From IMG/VR virus record IMGVR_UViG_3300039191_000672, positions 1-44,898 of that record: DNA of 44,898 nucleotides; one strand, 5' to 3'. This DNA comes from a virus. The position numbers and the translations under genes are program-made. The notes below the pieces were generated by a model. The model was not told the DNA's origin, made no database searches, and worked only from the letters and a program-made list of their open reading frames with translations. Positions 15,390 to 23,856 of the stretch are shown here, piece after piece. How positions within the stretch are numbered: position 1 is the first letter of the stretch; every line of letters begins with the position of its first letter.

Positions 15390-15911
15390 ATGTCAGTAAA
15401 TCCTATTCCAGAAAAAGTAGTTAACTTCAATCTTTATGATGAAGGCGAAAAAATGATTGGTATTACAGGTGAAGTGACATTACCAAATTTTGAAGCGATG
15501 TCAGAAACAATTTCCGGAGCTGGCATAGCGGGAGAATATGAAAGTCCAACACCTGGACATTTTAGCAGCATGGAAATAGAAATCCCTTATAGAACTGTTA
15601 ATGGTCGCTCAACGAAAATGATGACTCCGACTGCCAAGACCATAATTTTGCGTGGTTCTCAGCAAATCAATGATTCTTCTGCCGGAACTATTGAATATCA
15701 ACCGGTAAAAATAACTATGAAAGTAGTTCCTAAAAATCTTAATTTAGGCACTATGGGAGTTGGCCAGCCATCTGAAACAGCTAATACTCTTGAAATACTC
15801 TATATCAAAATAGTTATTGACGGAGAGGAAGTTTTAGAGTATGACAAACTAAACTTTATTTATGTCGTTGACGGCCAAGATATTCTAAAAGAAGTAAGAG
15901 ACCAGATATAA
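15390..15911 (+). CDS. Tail tube protein, P2 FII family
   Basis: 173 residues (P2 FII 172), two bases after the sheath stop. Residues 1-30 (PEKVVNFNLYDEGEKMIGIT) and the block FSSMEIEIPYRTVNGRSTKM match the FII tube family, a beta barrel that stacks into the inner tube within the sheath. It ends with YVVDGQDILKEVRDQI. Confidence 0.92.
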   Translation: MSVNPIPEKVVNFNLYDEGEKMIGITGEVTLPNFEAMSETISGAGIAGEYESPTPGHFSSMEIEIPYRTVNGRSTKMMTPTAKTIILRGSQQINDSSAGTIEYQPVKITMKVVPKNLNLGTMGVGQPSETANTLEILYIKIVIDGEEVLEYDKLNFIYVVDGQDILKEVRDQI

Positions 15912-15932
15912 ATTATATAGGAGGTAAATTAA

Positions 15933-16247
15933 ATGTCTAAAGAAGTGAAAAAAGATAATCCGTTGATCATTGAATTGAATAAACCTGTAAAATTTGAAGA
16001 TAGAAAAGTAGAAAAAATTGATTTAACCGGTTTAGAAAGCTTAAAAACTATCGATCTAATTGAATTAGAAAAACAATTTAATTTAGATGGTAACTTTTCT
16101 TCTCAACCGGAGGCCAGTGTTGCTTATGCAAGATTGGTATCTAACAGAGTTACAGATTTACCTTTGGAATTCTTCGATCAACTAGGTGCAAAAAATATTA
16201 TTAAAGTAAAGACTGCGGTAATGAATTTTTTCTACGGAGAGGAATAA
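15933..16247 (+). CDS. Tail assembly chaperone (P2 gpE-like, short form)
   Basis: 104 residues with LEKQFNLDGNFSSQPEASVA and VMNFFYGEE at the end, typical of the short tail-assembly chaperone encoded between tube and tape measure. It should hold the tape measure during tail building and is not in the virion. The 3' end holds a T TTT TTC slippery heptamer at 16226-16232, so a minor -1 frameshift product is expected. Confidence 0.85.
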   Translation: MSKEVKKDNPLIIELNKPVKFEDRKVEKIDLTGLESLKTIDLIELEKQFNLDGNFSSQPEASVAYARLVSNRVTDLPLEFFDQLGAKNIIKVKTAVMNFFYGEE

Positions 16248-16396
16248 AAGCCACTGACGGAAAAAAGTTAAGAAAAATTTCTGTCAGTTTAGGTTTGAGA
16301 ACATCAACCAGTGTTGATTTTTATTATTATTTAGAAATAGATGAACTTTTCAATATAGCTGATGATATAAAGGCGGTGACTAAAAATGGCAAGTAG
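15933..16396 (+). CDS. Tail assembly chaperone, -1 frameshift product (E+E')
   Basis: At T TTT TTC (16226-16232) ribosomes can slip back one base: the zero-frame codons TTT TTC are re-read as TTT TTT, then CTA CGG. The -1 frame stays open to TAG at 16394-16396, adding about 54 residues (KKLRKISVSLGLRTSTSVDF, then YYYLEIDELFNIADDIKAV). The tail is conserved-looking and fills the otherwise empty gap before the tape measure gene, which it overlaps. P2 makes E+E' by the same trick at T TTT TTG. Confidence 0.8.
16226..16232 (+). promoter_or_regulatory. -1 ribosomal slippery site T TTT TTC
   Basis: Heptamer of the X XXY YYZ form in the correct frame, fifteen bases before the short product's stop codon. 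The extension frame downstream has no stop for 162 bases. Confidence 0.8.
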
Positions 16397-18596
16397 AACC
16401 ACTTATCAAACTCATTTTCTTTTGGGCGCAAAAGTTCAATCCAGTATGCATAAATCTTTTTCTAAAGTCCAAAAGAATATGAAAAATATTAGAAAAAGTG
16501 CAGGTTATACAGAAAGTGCTTATTCTAAATTAAGCAGAACCATGAAAAGAGCTTTGGGTGCTGCCGGTATATATTTTAGTGCCAGAACAATAGTCACCGC
16601 TTTAAAAAGTTCTACTCAAGCAGCAATGGAATTTGAAGATCAAATGGCTGATGTTGGTACTCTCCTGGACGGCAATGTAAAAGAAAAGTTAGGTAATTAT
16701 AGTGAACAAGTTAAACAAACGGCAATTGCAACTGGTATTTCTACAGAGCAATTAAACAGAGGACTATATGAGACTATATCAGCATTAGGAGAAAGCGCTG
16801 ATACTTATGATATTTTTCAAAAGGCTGCAGAAAATGCTCGCGGTGGTAATGCTGATGTTCAAAACGTAGTTAAATTTCTATCAGCTACAATGAAAGGTTA
16901 TGGCGATGTAAGTGCGGAAACTGCTCAAAAAGTATCTGATTTAGGATTTCAGACAGTTAAACTAGGGCAAACAAGTTTCCCAGAACTAGCACAGAATATG
17001 GGTGATGTAGTACCTCTTGCTGGTGCGATGGGAGCCAATATGGAGTCTGTTTTCGGGGCGATGGCCACCCTGACTGGTGTTACTGGTGATACTGCAAAAG
17101 TAAGTACTCAGTTAAGAGGTGTTTTCACTGCTCTAACTAAACCAACTTCTAGAATGAAAGAAGTTATAAATGGGTTAGGTTATGAATCAGGTGCAGCTAT
17201 GATCAAAGCAAAAGGTTTCCAGGGGACGCTAAACCTTTTAAAGAAAGCAACTGGAGGATCTACTGAGCAATTAAGTAAAATGTTTGGCCGAGTTGAAGCA
17301 TTAAATGCAGTTATCGCTTTAACTGGAGCTCAGTCTGAGAACTTTACAACTAAAACAGAAGCTATGTATCAAGCAGTTGGAGCGAGCAACGAAGCTTTTA
17401 AAGATAAAGTTAAAACTTCTAAAGCATTAAGAGAACGTTTTGGCCAATTAATTAATGTTTTAAAAATTAATTTTGGTAACAAAGTTTTACCTTATATTAA
17501 TCAAGGTTTAGAATTTATTCTTACAAATTACAAAGAAATGGGAGCTCAAGCAAAAGCAGCTATGGAACCTGTTCGAGCAACATATAACTTTATAAAAAAT
17601 AATTGGACTGCAATAGAGCCAATTGTTGTAGGAATAACTTCTGCAATGATAGCATATAAAACTACTCAAATTGCTTTAACATCTGCTCAAAAAGCTGGCA
17701 TGATTGTCCAAGCAATTTCTAAAGCTTATAGTACTTTTCAGGCCACAATGAATGCAGCAAGATATTCTACTTTAGCAGCAAGCAAAGCTCAGGTAGCACT
17801 TAATCTTGCGATGTCAGCTAACCCAGCTGCAGTTGTGGCGATTGCTATAGGAGTTCTGGCCACTGCTGGATATTTACTTTATAAAAATTGGGATAAGATA
17901 CTACCTAAATTGCAAGCTTTTTATAATCTTATTAGAAATTTACCTGTTGTTGAAGCGTTTATAAGTGGAATAACTGACATTTATCAATCAGGAAAAGAAA
18001 CTTTTAACGGTTTGATTAACTTTGTCAGTGGCGTTTTTACCGGCAACTGGTCAAAAGCCTGGGATGGAGTAGTTCAGGCGGTCGGGGGCTCATTTTCTTT
18101 AATAGGAGATCTAGTTAAATTACCAATCAATAATACTATAGGTTTGATTAATACAGCCCTTGCAGGTATCGGAAAGATTGATATCTCAATTCCTGACTGG
18201 GTACCAGGAGTTGGTGGCAAAAGTTTTGGCCCTGACATTCCAGAAATTCCATTGTTAGCAAAAGGAACAAATAATTTTGGCGGAGGTATGGCTATAGTTG
18301 GAGAACAAGGTCCTGAGTTAGTTAACATGCCGCAAGGAACTCAAGTAACAACTGCAACAAAAACAGAGACTCTTATTCAGAAATTAAAAGAAACTCCTTC
18401 TAAAGCTACAGAAATACTTAATAATCTAAAAAACACTGTTGTAAATAAGAAAGTAAATCTTACTTTTGCCCCTAATGTAACTATTGAAGGTAATGCAGAT
18501 AAAGAAGATGTAAAAAGAGGAATTATAGAAACTAAAGCTGACTTTGAAGAGTTATTAAATGAATTTTTAGGTAATCCGCGGGCTGATTTTAGTTAA
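16386..18596 (+). CDS. Tape measure protein (TP901 core)
   Basis: 736 residues, the longest gene of the tail. TP901-type core at about 70-340 (TAIATGISTEQLNRGLYETI, then QNMGDVVPLAGAMGANMESV). A hydrophobic segment near 477-497 (AAVVAIAIGVLATAGYLLY) could enter the host membrane during DNA delivery. The C-terminal ALAKG-like LLAKGTNNFGGGMAIVGEQG motif is typical of phage tape measures. Length sets tail length, suggesting roughly 110 nm by the usual 1.5 angstroms per residue. Confidence 0.92.
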   Translation: MASRTTYQTHFLLGAKVQSSMHKSFSKVQKNMKNIRKSAGYTESAYSKLSRTMKRALGAAGIYFSARTIVTALKSSTQAAMEFEDQMADVGTLLDGNVKEKLGNYSEQVKQTAIATGISTEQLNRGLYETISALGESADTYDIFQKAAENARGGNADVQNVVKFLSATMKGYGDVSAETAQKVSDLGFQTVKLGQTSFPELAQNMGDVVPLAGAMGANMESVFGAMATLTGVTGDTAKVSTQLRGVFTALTKPTSRMKEVINGLGYESGAAMIKAKGFQGTLNLLKKATGGSTEQLSKMFGRVEALNAVIALTGAQSENFTTKTEAMYQAVGASNEAFKDKVKTSKALRERFGQLINVLKINFGNKVLPYINQGLEFILTNYKEMGAQAKAAMEPVRATYNFIKNNWTAIEPIVVGITSAMIAYKTTQIALTSAQKAGMIVQAISKAYSTFQATMNAARYSTLAASKAQVALNLAMSANPAAVVAIAIGVLATAGYLLYKNWDKILPKLQAFYNLIRNLPVVEAFISGITDIYQSGKETFNGLINFVSGVFTGNWSKAWDGVVQAVGGSFSLIGDLVKLPINNTIGLINTALAGIGKIDISIPDWVPGVGGKSFGPDIPEIPLLAKGTNNFGGGMAIVGEQGPELVNMPQGTQVTTATKTETLIQKLKETPSKATEILNNLKNTVVNKKVNLTFAPNVTIEGNADKEDVKRGIIETKADFEELLNEFLGNPRADFS

Positions 18597-18612
18597 AAAA
18601 GAGGTGGTTATT

Positions 18613-18816
18613 TTGACATATATTACAAAATCTGGTGATACATTTGACATTATTGCAAAAGAAAAATTAGGTAAAGAAAAACACACAAAAGAATTGATGC
18701 AAGCAAACGAAGACTATATAGATTATGTTATATTTCCCGCCGGAATAGAGCTTGAAATACCAGAGATAAATGAAAATAGATCTTTAGGTGTTCAGGCTCC
18801 TCCTTGGAGGGATTAA
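18613..18816 (+). CDS. Tail protein X (LysM-like)
   Basis: 67 residues, P2 gpX family (67 residues in P2). LysM-like ITKSGDTFDIIAKEKLGK and YVIFPAGIELEIPEI, ending in PPWRD, the family's hallmark PPW. TTG at 18613 follows GAGGTG at 18601-18606; an in-frame GTG at 18604 overlaps that site. P2 gpX is needed for tail completion. Confidence 0.88.
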   Translation: MTYITKSGDTFDIIAKEKLGKEKHTKELMQANEDYIDYVIFPAGIELEIPEINENRSLGVQAPPWRD

Positions 18817-18819
18817 AAA

Positions 18820-19827
18820 ATGAAAACTAGAAGAGCAAACCCTGTTATTTATTATGAAGGTACTAATATAACAAAGGATTTAGAAAAAGAAATTAAATCT
18901 TTTTCTTTTACAGATGTAGCCTCCGGATCATCAGATACTATACAACTTAAAGTGCACGATATTACAAAAAAATGGCTAACAAACTGGGCCCCTAAAAAAG
19001 GTGACATAATTACAGCTGCAATAGAAATTGAAAATTGGAACAGTAAAGGAGATAACAGAACTTTTAGTTTTGGCCAATTTATTGTTGACCGTCCTCGATA
19101 TCGAGGGCGTCCAATCGAATTAAGTTTAAACGCTGCAGCATTACCTAATAATACTAGTTTTACCACTACTGAAAAAAGCAGAACTTTTCATATAGCAACT
19201 TTAGAAAAAATTGCTCAAAAAATATCTACAGAAAATAATTTAAATTTAGTTTTTGACTCATCTTTAAATCCAGAAATTGAATATGTGGAACAAAGTGAAG
19301 TTAGTGACAAAGTTTTTTTGAATGACCTATGCACCAGGTATGGTGTAGTAATGAAAATCTATAAAGAAAAAATAGTTCTATATAACGAAAAAGAATATGA
19401 AGAAAAATCAGTAGCAACTACTATAGACGAATCAGAATTAGAAGACTGGGATTTAGATCCTAATCTTACTGACAGTGGCTACGATGGTGTTACAATAACT
19501 TATTTTGACCCAACGGTAGAAGAAAGAAAAAAATATACATTTACAATTCCAGGTGAAGAAGGTAAGAAAATATTAAAAATTAACGATTTAGTTTTTTCGC
19601 TTTCCGAAGCTGAAACTAAAGCAAAGGCAGCTTTGAGAGCCAAAAATAAAAGTGAAATTATACTCAAAGGTAAACTAAGAGGAGGCTCTTTTTTAATTGC
19701 TGGCAGCACTATTGATGTAACTGGTTTTGGTGAATATTCAGGCAAGTATTATATTGATCGAATAACTCACACTTTAAAACCTCACAAAATGGGGTTAGAA
19801 ATGCATAAAGTTCTGGAGGGTTATTAA
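18820..19827 (+). CDS. Baseplate hub, late control D-like protein
   Basis: 335 residues. P2 gpD/T4 gp27 family: NPVIYYEGTNITKDLEKEI start, FSFGQFIVDRPRYRGRP, LNDLCTRYGVVMKIYKEKIV and FGEYSGKYYIDRITHTL near the end. It forms the trimeric hub that joins tube and spike. The ATG overlap at its end couples it to the spike gene. The name late control comes from P2, where it is also linked to gene control; nothing here supports that role. Confidence 0.9.
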   Translation: MKTRRANPVIYYEGTNITKDLEKEIKSFSFTDVASGSSDTIQLKVHDITKKWLTNWAPKKGDIITAAIEIENWNSKGDNRTFSFGQFIVDRPRYRGRPIELSLNAAALPNNTSFTTTEKSRTFHIATLEKIAQKISTENNLNLVFDSSLNPEIEYVEQSEVSDKVFLNDLCTRYGVVMKIYKEKIVLYNEKEYEEKSVATTIDESELEDWDLDPNLTDSGYDGVTITYFDPTVEERKKYTFTIPGEEGKKILKINDLVFSLSEAETKAKAALRAKNKSEIILKGKLRGGSFLIAGSTIDVTGFGEYSGKYYIDRITHTLKPHKMGLEMHKVLEGY

Positions 19828-20381
19828 TGAATTTTATTAAGGAAAAAATAATTAAAATATTAAAAAATATGATTCGAATCGGTAATGTCTCGACTATTGA
19901 TTATAATCGCGGAGCTGTAAAAGTAACTTTTCCAGACAAAGACGATATAGTAAGCGACTTTCTCCCTTATCTTTCGTTTGAATATAACATGCCTAAAGTA
20001 GGCGATACTGTTTTATGTGTTTTTCTACCAAACGGAATTTCCAAAGGTTTTTGTCTGGGCCAACCTTATAGTCTCAAAAATATGCCAAAGCAGCCCGGGC
20101 CACAATATTATTATAAAAACATTTATGATGAAGCTTTTTATCAGTATGATAAAAACTCAAAAACCTTAACTATAGATGCAGATAATATTGTGCTTAATGC
20201 AGCAACATCAATCATTTTTAAAGCCCCTGCTATTACTTTAGATGGAGAAACAAATATAACTCAAAACTTAACTGTTAATAAAAATATAACTGTTAATGGT
20301 AAAATTTCTGCAGGTGGAAATATAACCTCAGGAGGAGCTATTATTGACACCGCCGGCAACACTAACCACCACACTCATTAG
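19827..20381 (+). CDS. Baseplate spike protein, P2 gpV-like
   Basis: 184 residues. An OB-fold-like N-terminal part (MIRIGNVSTIDYNRGAVKV, then YLSFEYNMPKVGDTVLCVFL) is followed by a regular beta-helix stalk (TITQNLTVNKNITVNGKI-type strands) and the tip NTNHHTH, an HxH pattern that in P2 gpV binds iron at the point. The trimer pierces the outer surface. Order D-V-U-W-J-I follows. Confidence 0.9.
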   Translation: MNFIKEKIIKILKNMIRIGNVSTIDYNRGAVKVTFPDKDDIVSDFLPYLSFEYNMPKVGDTVLCVFLPNGISKGFCLGQPYSLKNMPKQPGPQYYYKNIYDEAFYQYDKNSKTLTIDADNIVLNAATSIIFKAPAITLDGETNITQNLTVNKNITVNGKISAGGNITSGGAIIDTAGNTNHHTH

Positions 20382-20396
20382 AAATAAGGTGATTAT

Positions 20397-20795
20397 ATGA
20401 TTGGATATTTTGGTCCGATTATCTTTGAAACATCAGATAGTCGGATTTTGAATTTTAATGACTTTTCTCATTCAGCTTCTGCAAGTTATGAAAAACATCA
20501 GATTATTGGCCAAAAACCCAGAAGTGAATTTAGTAATCCTGATCTTGAAACAATTAGCTTTACAATTAATCTTAACGGTAACCACGGAGTTAAACCCCGA
20601 GACGAAATAGAAAAGTGGGCCAGCATTGTAAATCAAGGAGAAGCGTATTCACTTGTTATAGGCAGCAAAATAGTAGGAGATGATCTCTGGGTATGTCAGA
20701 GCATAAGCTCAGCCTGGAATACTTTATTTAACCAGGGAGAATTATTTTCAGCAAAAATAGATATCTCTCTTGAAGAATATATTTCGGAGATGTGA
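20397..20795 (+). CDS. Tail protein U-like
   Basis: 132 residues. MIGYFGPIIFETSDSRILNF at the start, ASYEKHQIIGQKPRSEF and DLETISFTINLN match the P2 gpU family, a small protein tied to tail and baseplate assembly. AAGGTGA precedes the ATG; the TGA overlaps the next ATG. Confidence 0.88.
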   Translation: MIGYFGPIIFETSDSRILNFNDFSHSASASYEKHQIIGQKPRSEFSNPDLETISFTINLNGNHGVKPRDEIEKWASIVNQGEAYSLVIGSKIVGDDLWVCQSISSAWNTLFNQGELFSAKIDISLEEYISEM

Positions 20796-21103
20796 TGCAA
20801 ATGATTGATACAACAAAAATTAATTTGAGTTTAAATGATGATCTTGAAGAATATCAGGAAGTTATAAGAAATGTGAAAACTATACTTACCACTCCGAAAG
20901 GAACAGTTGCTTTTGATAGAGAGTTCGGAATTGATTGGTCTATTCTTGACCAACCGATGGCCCGGGCCAAAGGACTTTTGACTGCAGAGTATGTTAAACA
21001 GGTAAGAAAATATGAACCCAGAGTAAAAGTTACTGAAGTATTATTTGAAAAACCAAACCAAGATGGAGTTTTAATACCTAAGGTGGTGTTAGAAAGTGGC
21101 TAA
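20795..21103 (+). CDS. Baseplate wedge W-like protein (gp25 family)
   Basis: 102 residues from ATG 20795 (GGAG at 20786-20789). VIRNVKTILTTPKGTVAFDR and EFGIDWSILDQP are the gp25/gpW lysozyme-like wedge signature. It helps nucleate the sheath on the baseplate. An in-frame ATG at 20801 is an alternative start. Contains a GGCCCGGG site. Confidence 0.88.
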   Translation: MQMIDTTKINLSLNDDLEEYQEVIRNVKTILTTPKGTVAFDREFGIDWSILDQPMARAKGLLTAEYVKQVRKYEPRVKVTEVLFEKPNQDGVLIPKVVLESG

Positions 21104-22244
21104 AATTGAAGAATTGAAACACTTGCCGGAAATAAATTTTGTGGAGACAGATGTAGAAACTATGCTGGCTGACGCTATAAAAGGTTATGAACAAGCTTTT
21201 TATGATCAGACAGGGAAAAAGAAAACTTTAAGGCCGGGTGATCCTGTTCGAATTTGGATTTACTCTCAGGTTTTGAAACAATACCAAACTAACTTATTAA
21301 TAGATAAAGTAGCTAAACAAAATTTACTTTATTATTCTGAAGGTGAAAAATTAGAACATTTAGCTGCACTGTTAAGTGTTGAAAAAGATGGTCCACAAAA
21401 AGCGATAACAACTATGGAAATTACTCTTTCTGCAGCACAAGGTAATGCAGTTCCGATTCCTAAAGGCACCAGAGTTACTCCTGGTAATAATATATTTTTT
21501 GAAACAACTGAATATCATGAAGTTCCGGCCGGATCCACAACCTATGAATTTCAAGTCACCTCTACTGAATCAGGAACGATTGGTAATGGTTTTACAGCAG
21601 GTCAGATAGATACCCTTGTAGATCCTATACCTTATACTGAATCAATAACTAATATAGATACAAGTCAGAATGGAGCTGAGGAAGAAAGCGATGAAAGTCT
21701 GACCAGAAAAACATATTTGAAACCGGAATCATTTTCAGTTGCTGGCCCTGAGGGGGCATATATATTTTTTGTCAAAGAATTTAGTCAAAGCATTATTGAT
21801 GTTGTACCGACTTCTCCTTCTCCAGGAGTTGTTGATATTAGATTTATTCTAGAAAGCGGTGAAATTCCTGACCAGGCAATAATAGATTCTCTAAAAGAAT
21901 ATTTAGATTTTAAAAAAAGAAGACCGCTTACGGATAATGTTCAGGTTGGAGCTCCAGTTCAGGTTATGTATGATATAGATTTGACTTATTACATATCTTC
22001 GAATGATGAAGATATTGCTCAAAATATACAAGATGCAGTTGATCAAGCTATATCTGATTATCAACAATGGCAAAAAACAAAAATTGGCCGGGACATAAAC
22101 CCAGATGAACTCAAAAGTAGAATAAAAGAAGCCGGAGCTAAAAGGTCTATTGTTACAACACCAGCATTTACTCAAGTTCAGAAAACAGAGGTGGCAGCTG
22201 CAGCCAATATAACTGTTAATTATGGAGGTTTAGAAGATGAATAA
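21096..22244 (+). CDS. Baseplate J-like protein
   Basis: 382 residues, GTG start after AAGGTG. P2 gpJ/T4 gp6 family: YSEGEKLEHLAALLSVEKD, the beta block VPIPKGTRVTPGNNIFFET, GTIGNGFTAGQIDTLVD and NGAEEESDESLTRKTYLKPE are typical. Forms the inner wedge ring of the baseplate. Overlaps genes on both sides, indicating coupled expression. Confidence 0.92.
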   Translation: MAKIEELKHLPEINFVETDVETMLADAIKGYEQAFYDQTGKKKTLRPGDPVRIWIYSQVLKQYQTNLLIDKVAKQNLLYYSEGEKLEHLAALLSVEKDGPQKAITTMEITLSAAQGNAVPIPKGTRVTPGNNIFFETTEYHEVPAGSTTYEFQVTSTESGTIGNGFTAGQIDTLVDPIPYTESITNIDTSQNGAEEESDESLTRKTYLKPESFSVAGPEGAYIFFVKEFSQSIIDVVPTSPSPGVVDIRFILESGEIPDQAIIDSLKEYLDFKKRRPLTDNVQVGAPVQVMYDIDLTYYISSNDEDIAQNIQDAVDQAISDYQQWQKTKIGRDINPDELKSRIKEAGAKRSIVTTPAFTQVQKTEVAAAANITVNYGGLEDE

Positions 22245-22977
22245 TAAATTAGATGAAGTTAAACTCATTGAAATTTTACCTCCAAATTTAAGAGAAGACC
22301 CGGATATCATAGCAGCAAGCGAAAGCATAGACGCTGAACATCAAATAACAGTAAGCAAAATAAACAATGTATTGACTGTTGGAGATATTGACAATGCTGA
22401 AGAAAAGATTGTCGATCATTTAGCCCTATCGGCTCACGCTGATTATTATGAGCTAAGTTTATCAATTGAGAAAAAAAGAAAAATAGCAAAAAATGCTTAC
22501 ATCCTACACTATACAAAAGGGACACCATATGCAGTTGAACAGCTTGTCAGTGATGCATTTGATAATGCAACTGTGGAAGAGTGGTTTGAGTATGGTGGAG
22601 ACCCTTATTATTTTAGAATTCAGGTTGAGGATAGAATAACTGATCAAGAAGTCTTAAGAAAACTACTGAAAGCTATTAACTCAGCAAAAAATAAAAGGTC
22701 CTGGTTAGAATCTGTTAATATTAAGCGCGAAAATTTTGCTAATTTATACCTGGCATCTTTTATGCATACTAATCAAAATGTCACTTTGAAACAGATCCCA
22801 GTTCAAGATGTTTATGATCCAGTCAATAATCTTTATGTTGCTGCAGTAAATAGACAATCAAAAGAATTGATTTTAAAACAAATACCCTTACCTGAGGTTA
22901 TAGAAAGTTCAGGTGCTTTAAAAGTTGGAGTCGCAAACAGACAAAGTAATTATTTAAAATTATACACGGAGGTGTAA
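22237..22977 (+). CDS. Tail protein I-like (baseplate wedge) with C-terminal repeat
   Basis: 246 residues. Residues 1-170 match P2 gpI: LVDHLALSAHADYYE-like IVDHLALSAHADYYELSLS and NAYILHYTKGTPYAVEQLV, then VEEWFEYGGDPYYFRI. The last 65 residues hold two copies of a 29-residue unit (LKQIPVQDVYD...AVNRQSKE and LKQIPLPEVIE...VANRQSNY) not part of the core family. It probably links the baseplate to the fibre proteins encoded next. Confidence 0.87.
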   Translation: MNNKLDEVKLIEILPPNLREDPDIIAASESIDAEHQITVSKINNVLTVGDIDNAEEKIVDHLALSAHADYYELSLSIEKKRKIAKNAYILHYTKGTPYAVEQLVSDAFDNATVEEWFEYGGDPYYFRIQVEDRITDQEVLRKLLKAINSAKNKRSWLESVNIKRENFANLYLASFMHTNQNVTLKQIPVQDVYDPVNNLYVAAVNRQSKELILKQIPLPEVIESSGALKVGVANRQSNYLKLYTEV

Positions 22978-22980
22978 ATT

Positions 22981-23538
22981 ATGGCCCAGTTTAATAGTTT
23001 AACAATTACTCAAGATGGTTTAGAGCTCCAATCAAAAGCTCAGACTGGTACTACTCTAAATTTTACCAGAGCTGCAGTCGGAGATGGAGAATTGCCAGAT
23101 GGCACAAATTTGATTGATTTAACTGCCTTAATAAATGAAAAAGAATCACTTAATCTTACCGATTTATTTGTTGATGGCAGCGGGAATGCAAGAGCCAGGG
23201 CTACTGTTTATAATCAAGGCTTAGATACCGGGTTTTATATTAGAGAGATTGGACTTTTTGCTAATGACCCGGATAAAGGCGAAATTTTATATTGCGTAGC
23301 AAATGCCGGGCAGTATGCTGACTTTTTACCTGCCGGTACTGGATCAGATATTGTAGAGTCAACTCTTGATCTAGTAACTATTGTAGGTAATGCAGATAAT
23401 GTAACAGCTCAGATAGATGAAAGTCTAACTTATGTCACAGTTAAAGATATTAATGATAAATTAGATTTAGAGACAGCTGATCATCAGTATAAATTAGTAG
23501 TTATTGATGGTTCGCTTGTTTTAGAGGAGGTATTATAA
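22981..23538 (+). CDS. Tail-collar/fibre base protein
   Basis: 185 residues. The phage tail-collar fibre domain (DUF3751 type) fills most of it: GLELQSKAQTGTTLNFTRAA, VGDGELPDG and GFYIREIGLFANDPDKGEIL. In P2-like phages this is the N-terminal domain of the H fibre, which plugs into the baseplate. Here it is a separate short protein, so the receptor-binding part must come from the genes that follow, including the DGR target. GGAGGTG before ATG. Confidence 0.88.
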   Translation: MAQFNSLTITQDGLELQSKAQTGTTLNFTRAAVGDGELPDGTNLIDLTALINEKESLNLTDLFVDGSGNARARATVYNQGLDTGFYIREIGLFANDPDKGEILYCVANAGQYADFLPAGTGSDIVESTLDLVTIVGNADNVTAQIDESLTYVTVKDINDKLDLETADHQYKLVVIDGSLVLEEVL

Positions 23539-23856
23539 ATGAAAGGATTTCCAAAGAAACTTAATTCAAAAGCAGATTATGAAAACATAGTCGATGATTT
23601 TGGTTACACTCAAAAAATTAAGGAAGCTTATCAAGCATTGTTAGAAACTGATAAGCATTATGTGTTTGATAAAAAATTGGCAGCAGAAACAGATAGAACT
23701 GGCCCACTCCCTAATTATAAAGTTATGAAAGAAGATGATCAGGAAACTGAGACAGTGAAAATTGTTCAGTACAAATTAGTAGATAACCCTGACTCAAAAT
23801 TAAAAGAGTTAGGATTTACAGAAGCCGAAGTTCAAGGGGTGATTGACCAATGCTAA
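23539..23856 (+). CDS. Hypothetical fibre-region protein
   Basis: 105 residues, starting right after the collar gene with GAGGAGGT upstream, and overlapping the DGR target by seven bases. It contains DFGYTQKIKEAYQALLETDK and ends with ELGFTEAEVQGVIDQC, a helix like those that close small adaptor proteins. No known domain. Its place between fibre base and diversified adhesin suggests an adaptor or chaperone, which is inference. Confidence 0.65.
   Translation: MKGFPKKLNSKADYENIVDDFGYTQKIKEAYQALLETDKHYVFDKKLAAETDRTGPLPNYKVMKEDDQETETVKIVQYKLVDNPDSKLKELGFTEAEVQGVIDQC

Noticed and set aside
18852-19166. Long minus-strand ORFs under tail genes (also 6723-6959, 13025-12798, 42711-42905)
   Set aside because: They lie opposite well-supported genes, lack ribosome sites, and their sequences mirror the codon pattern of the true strand.
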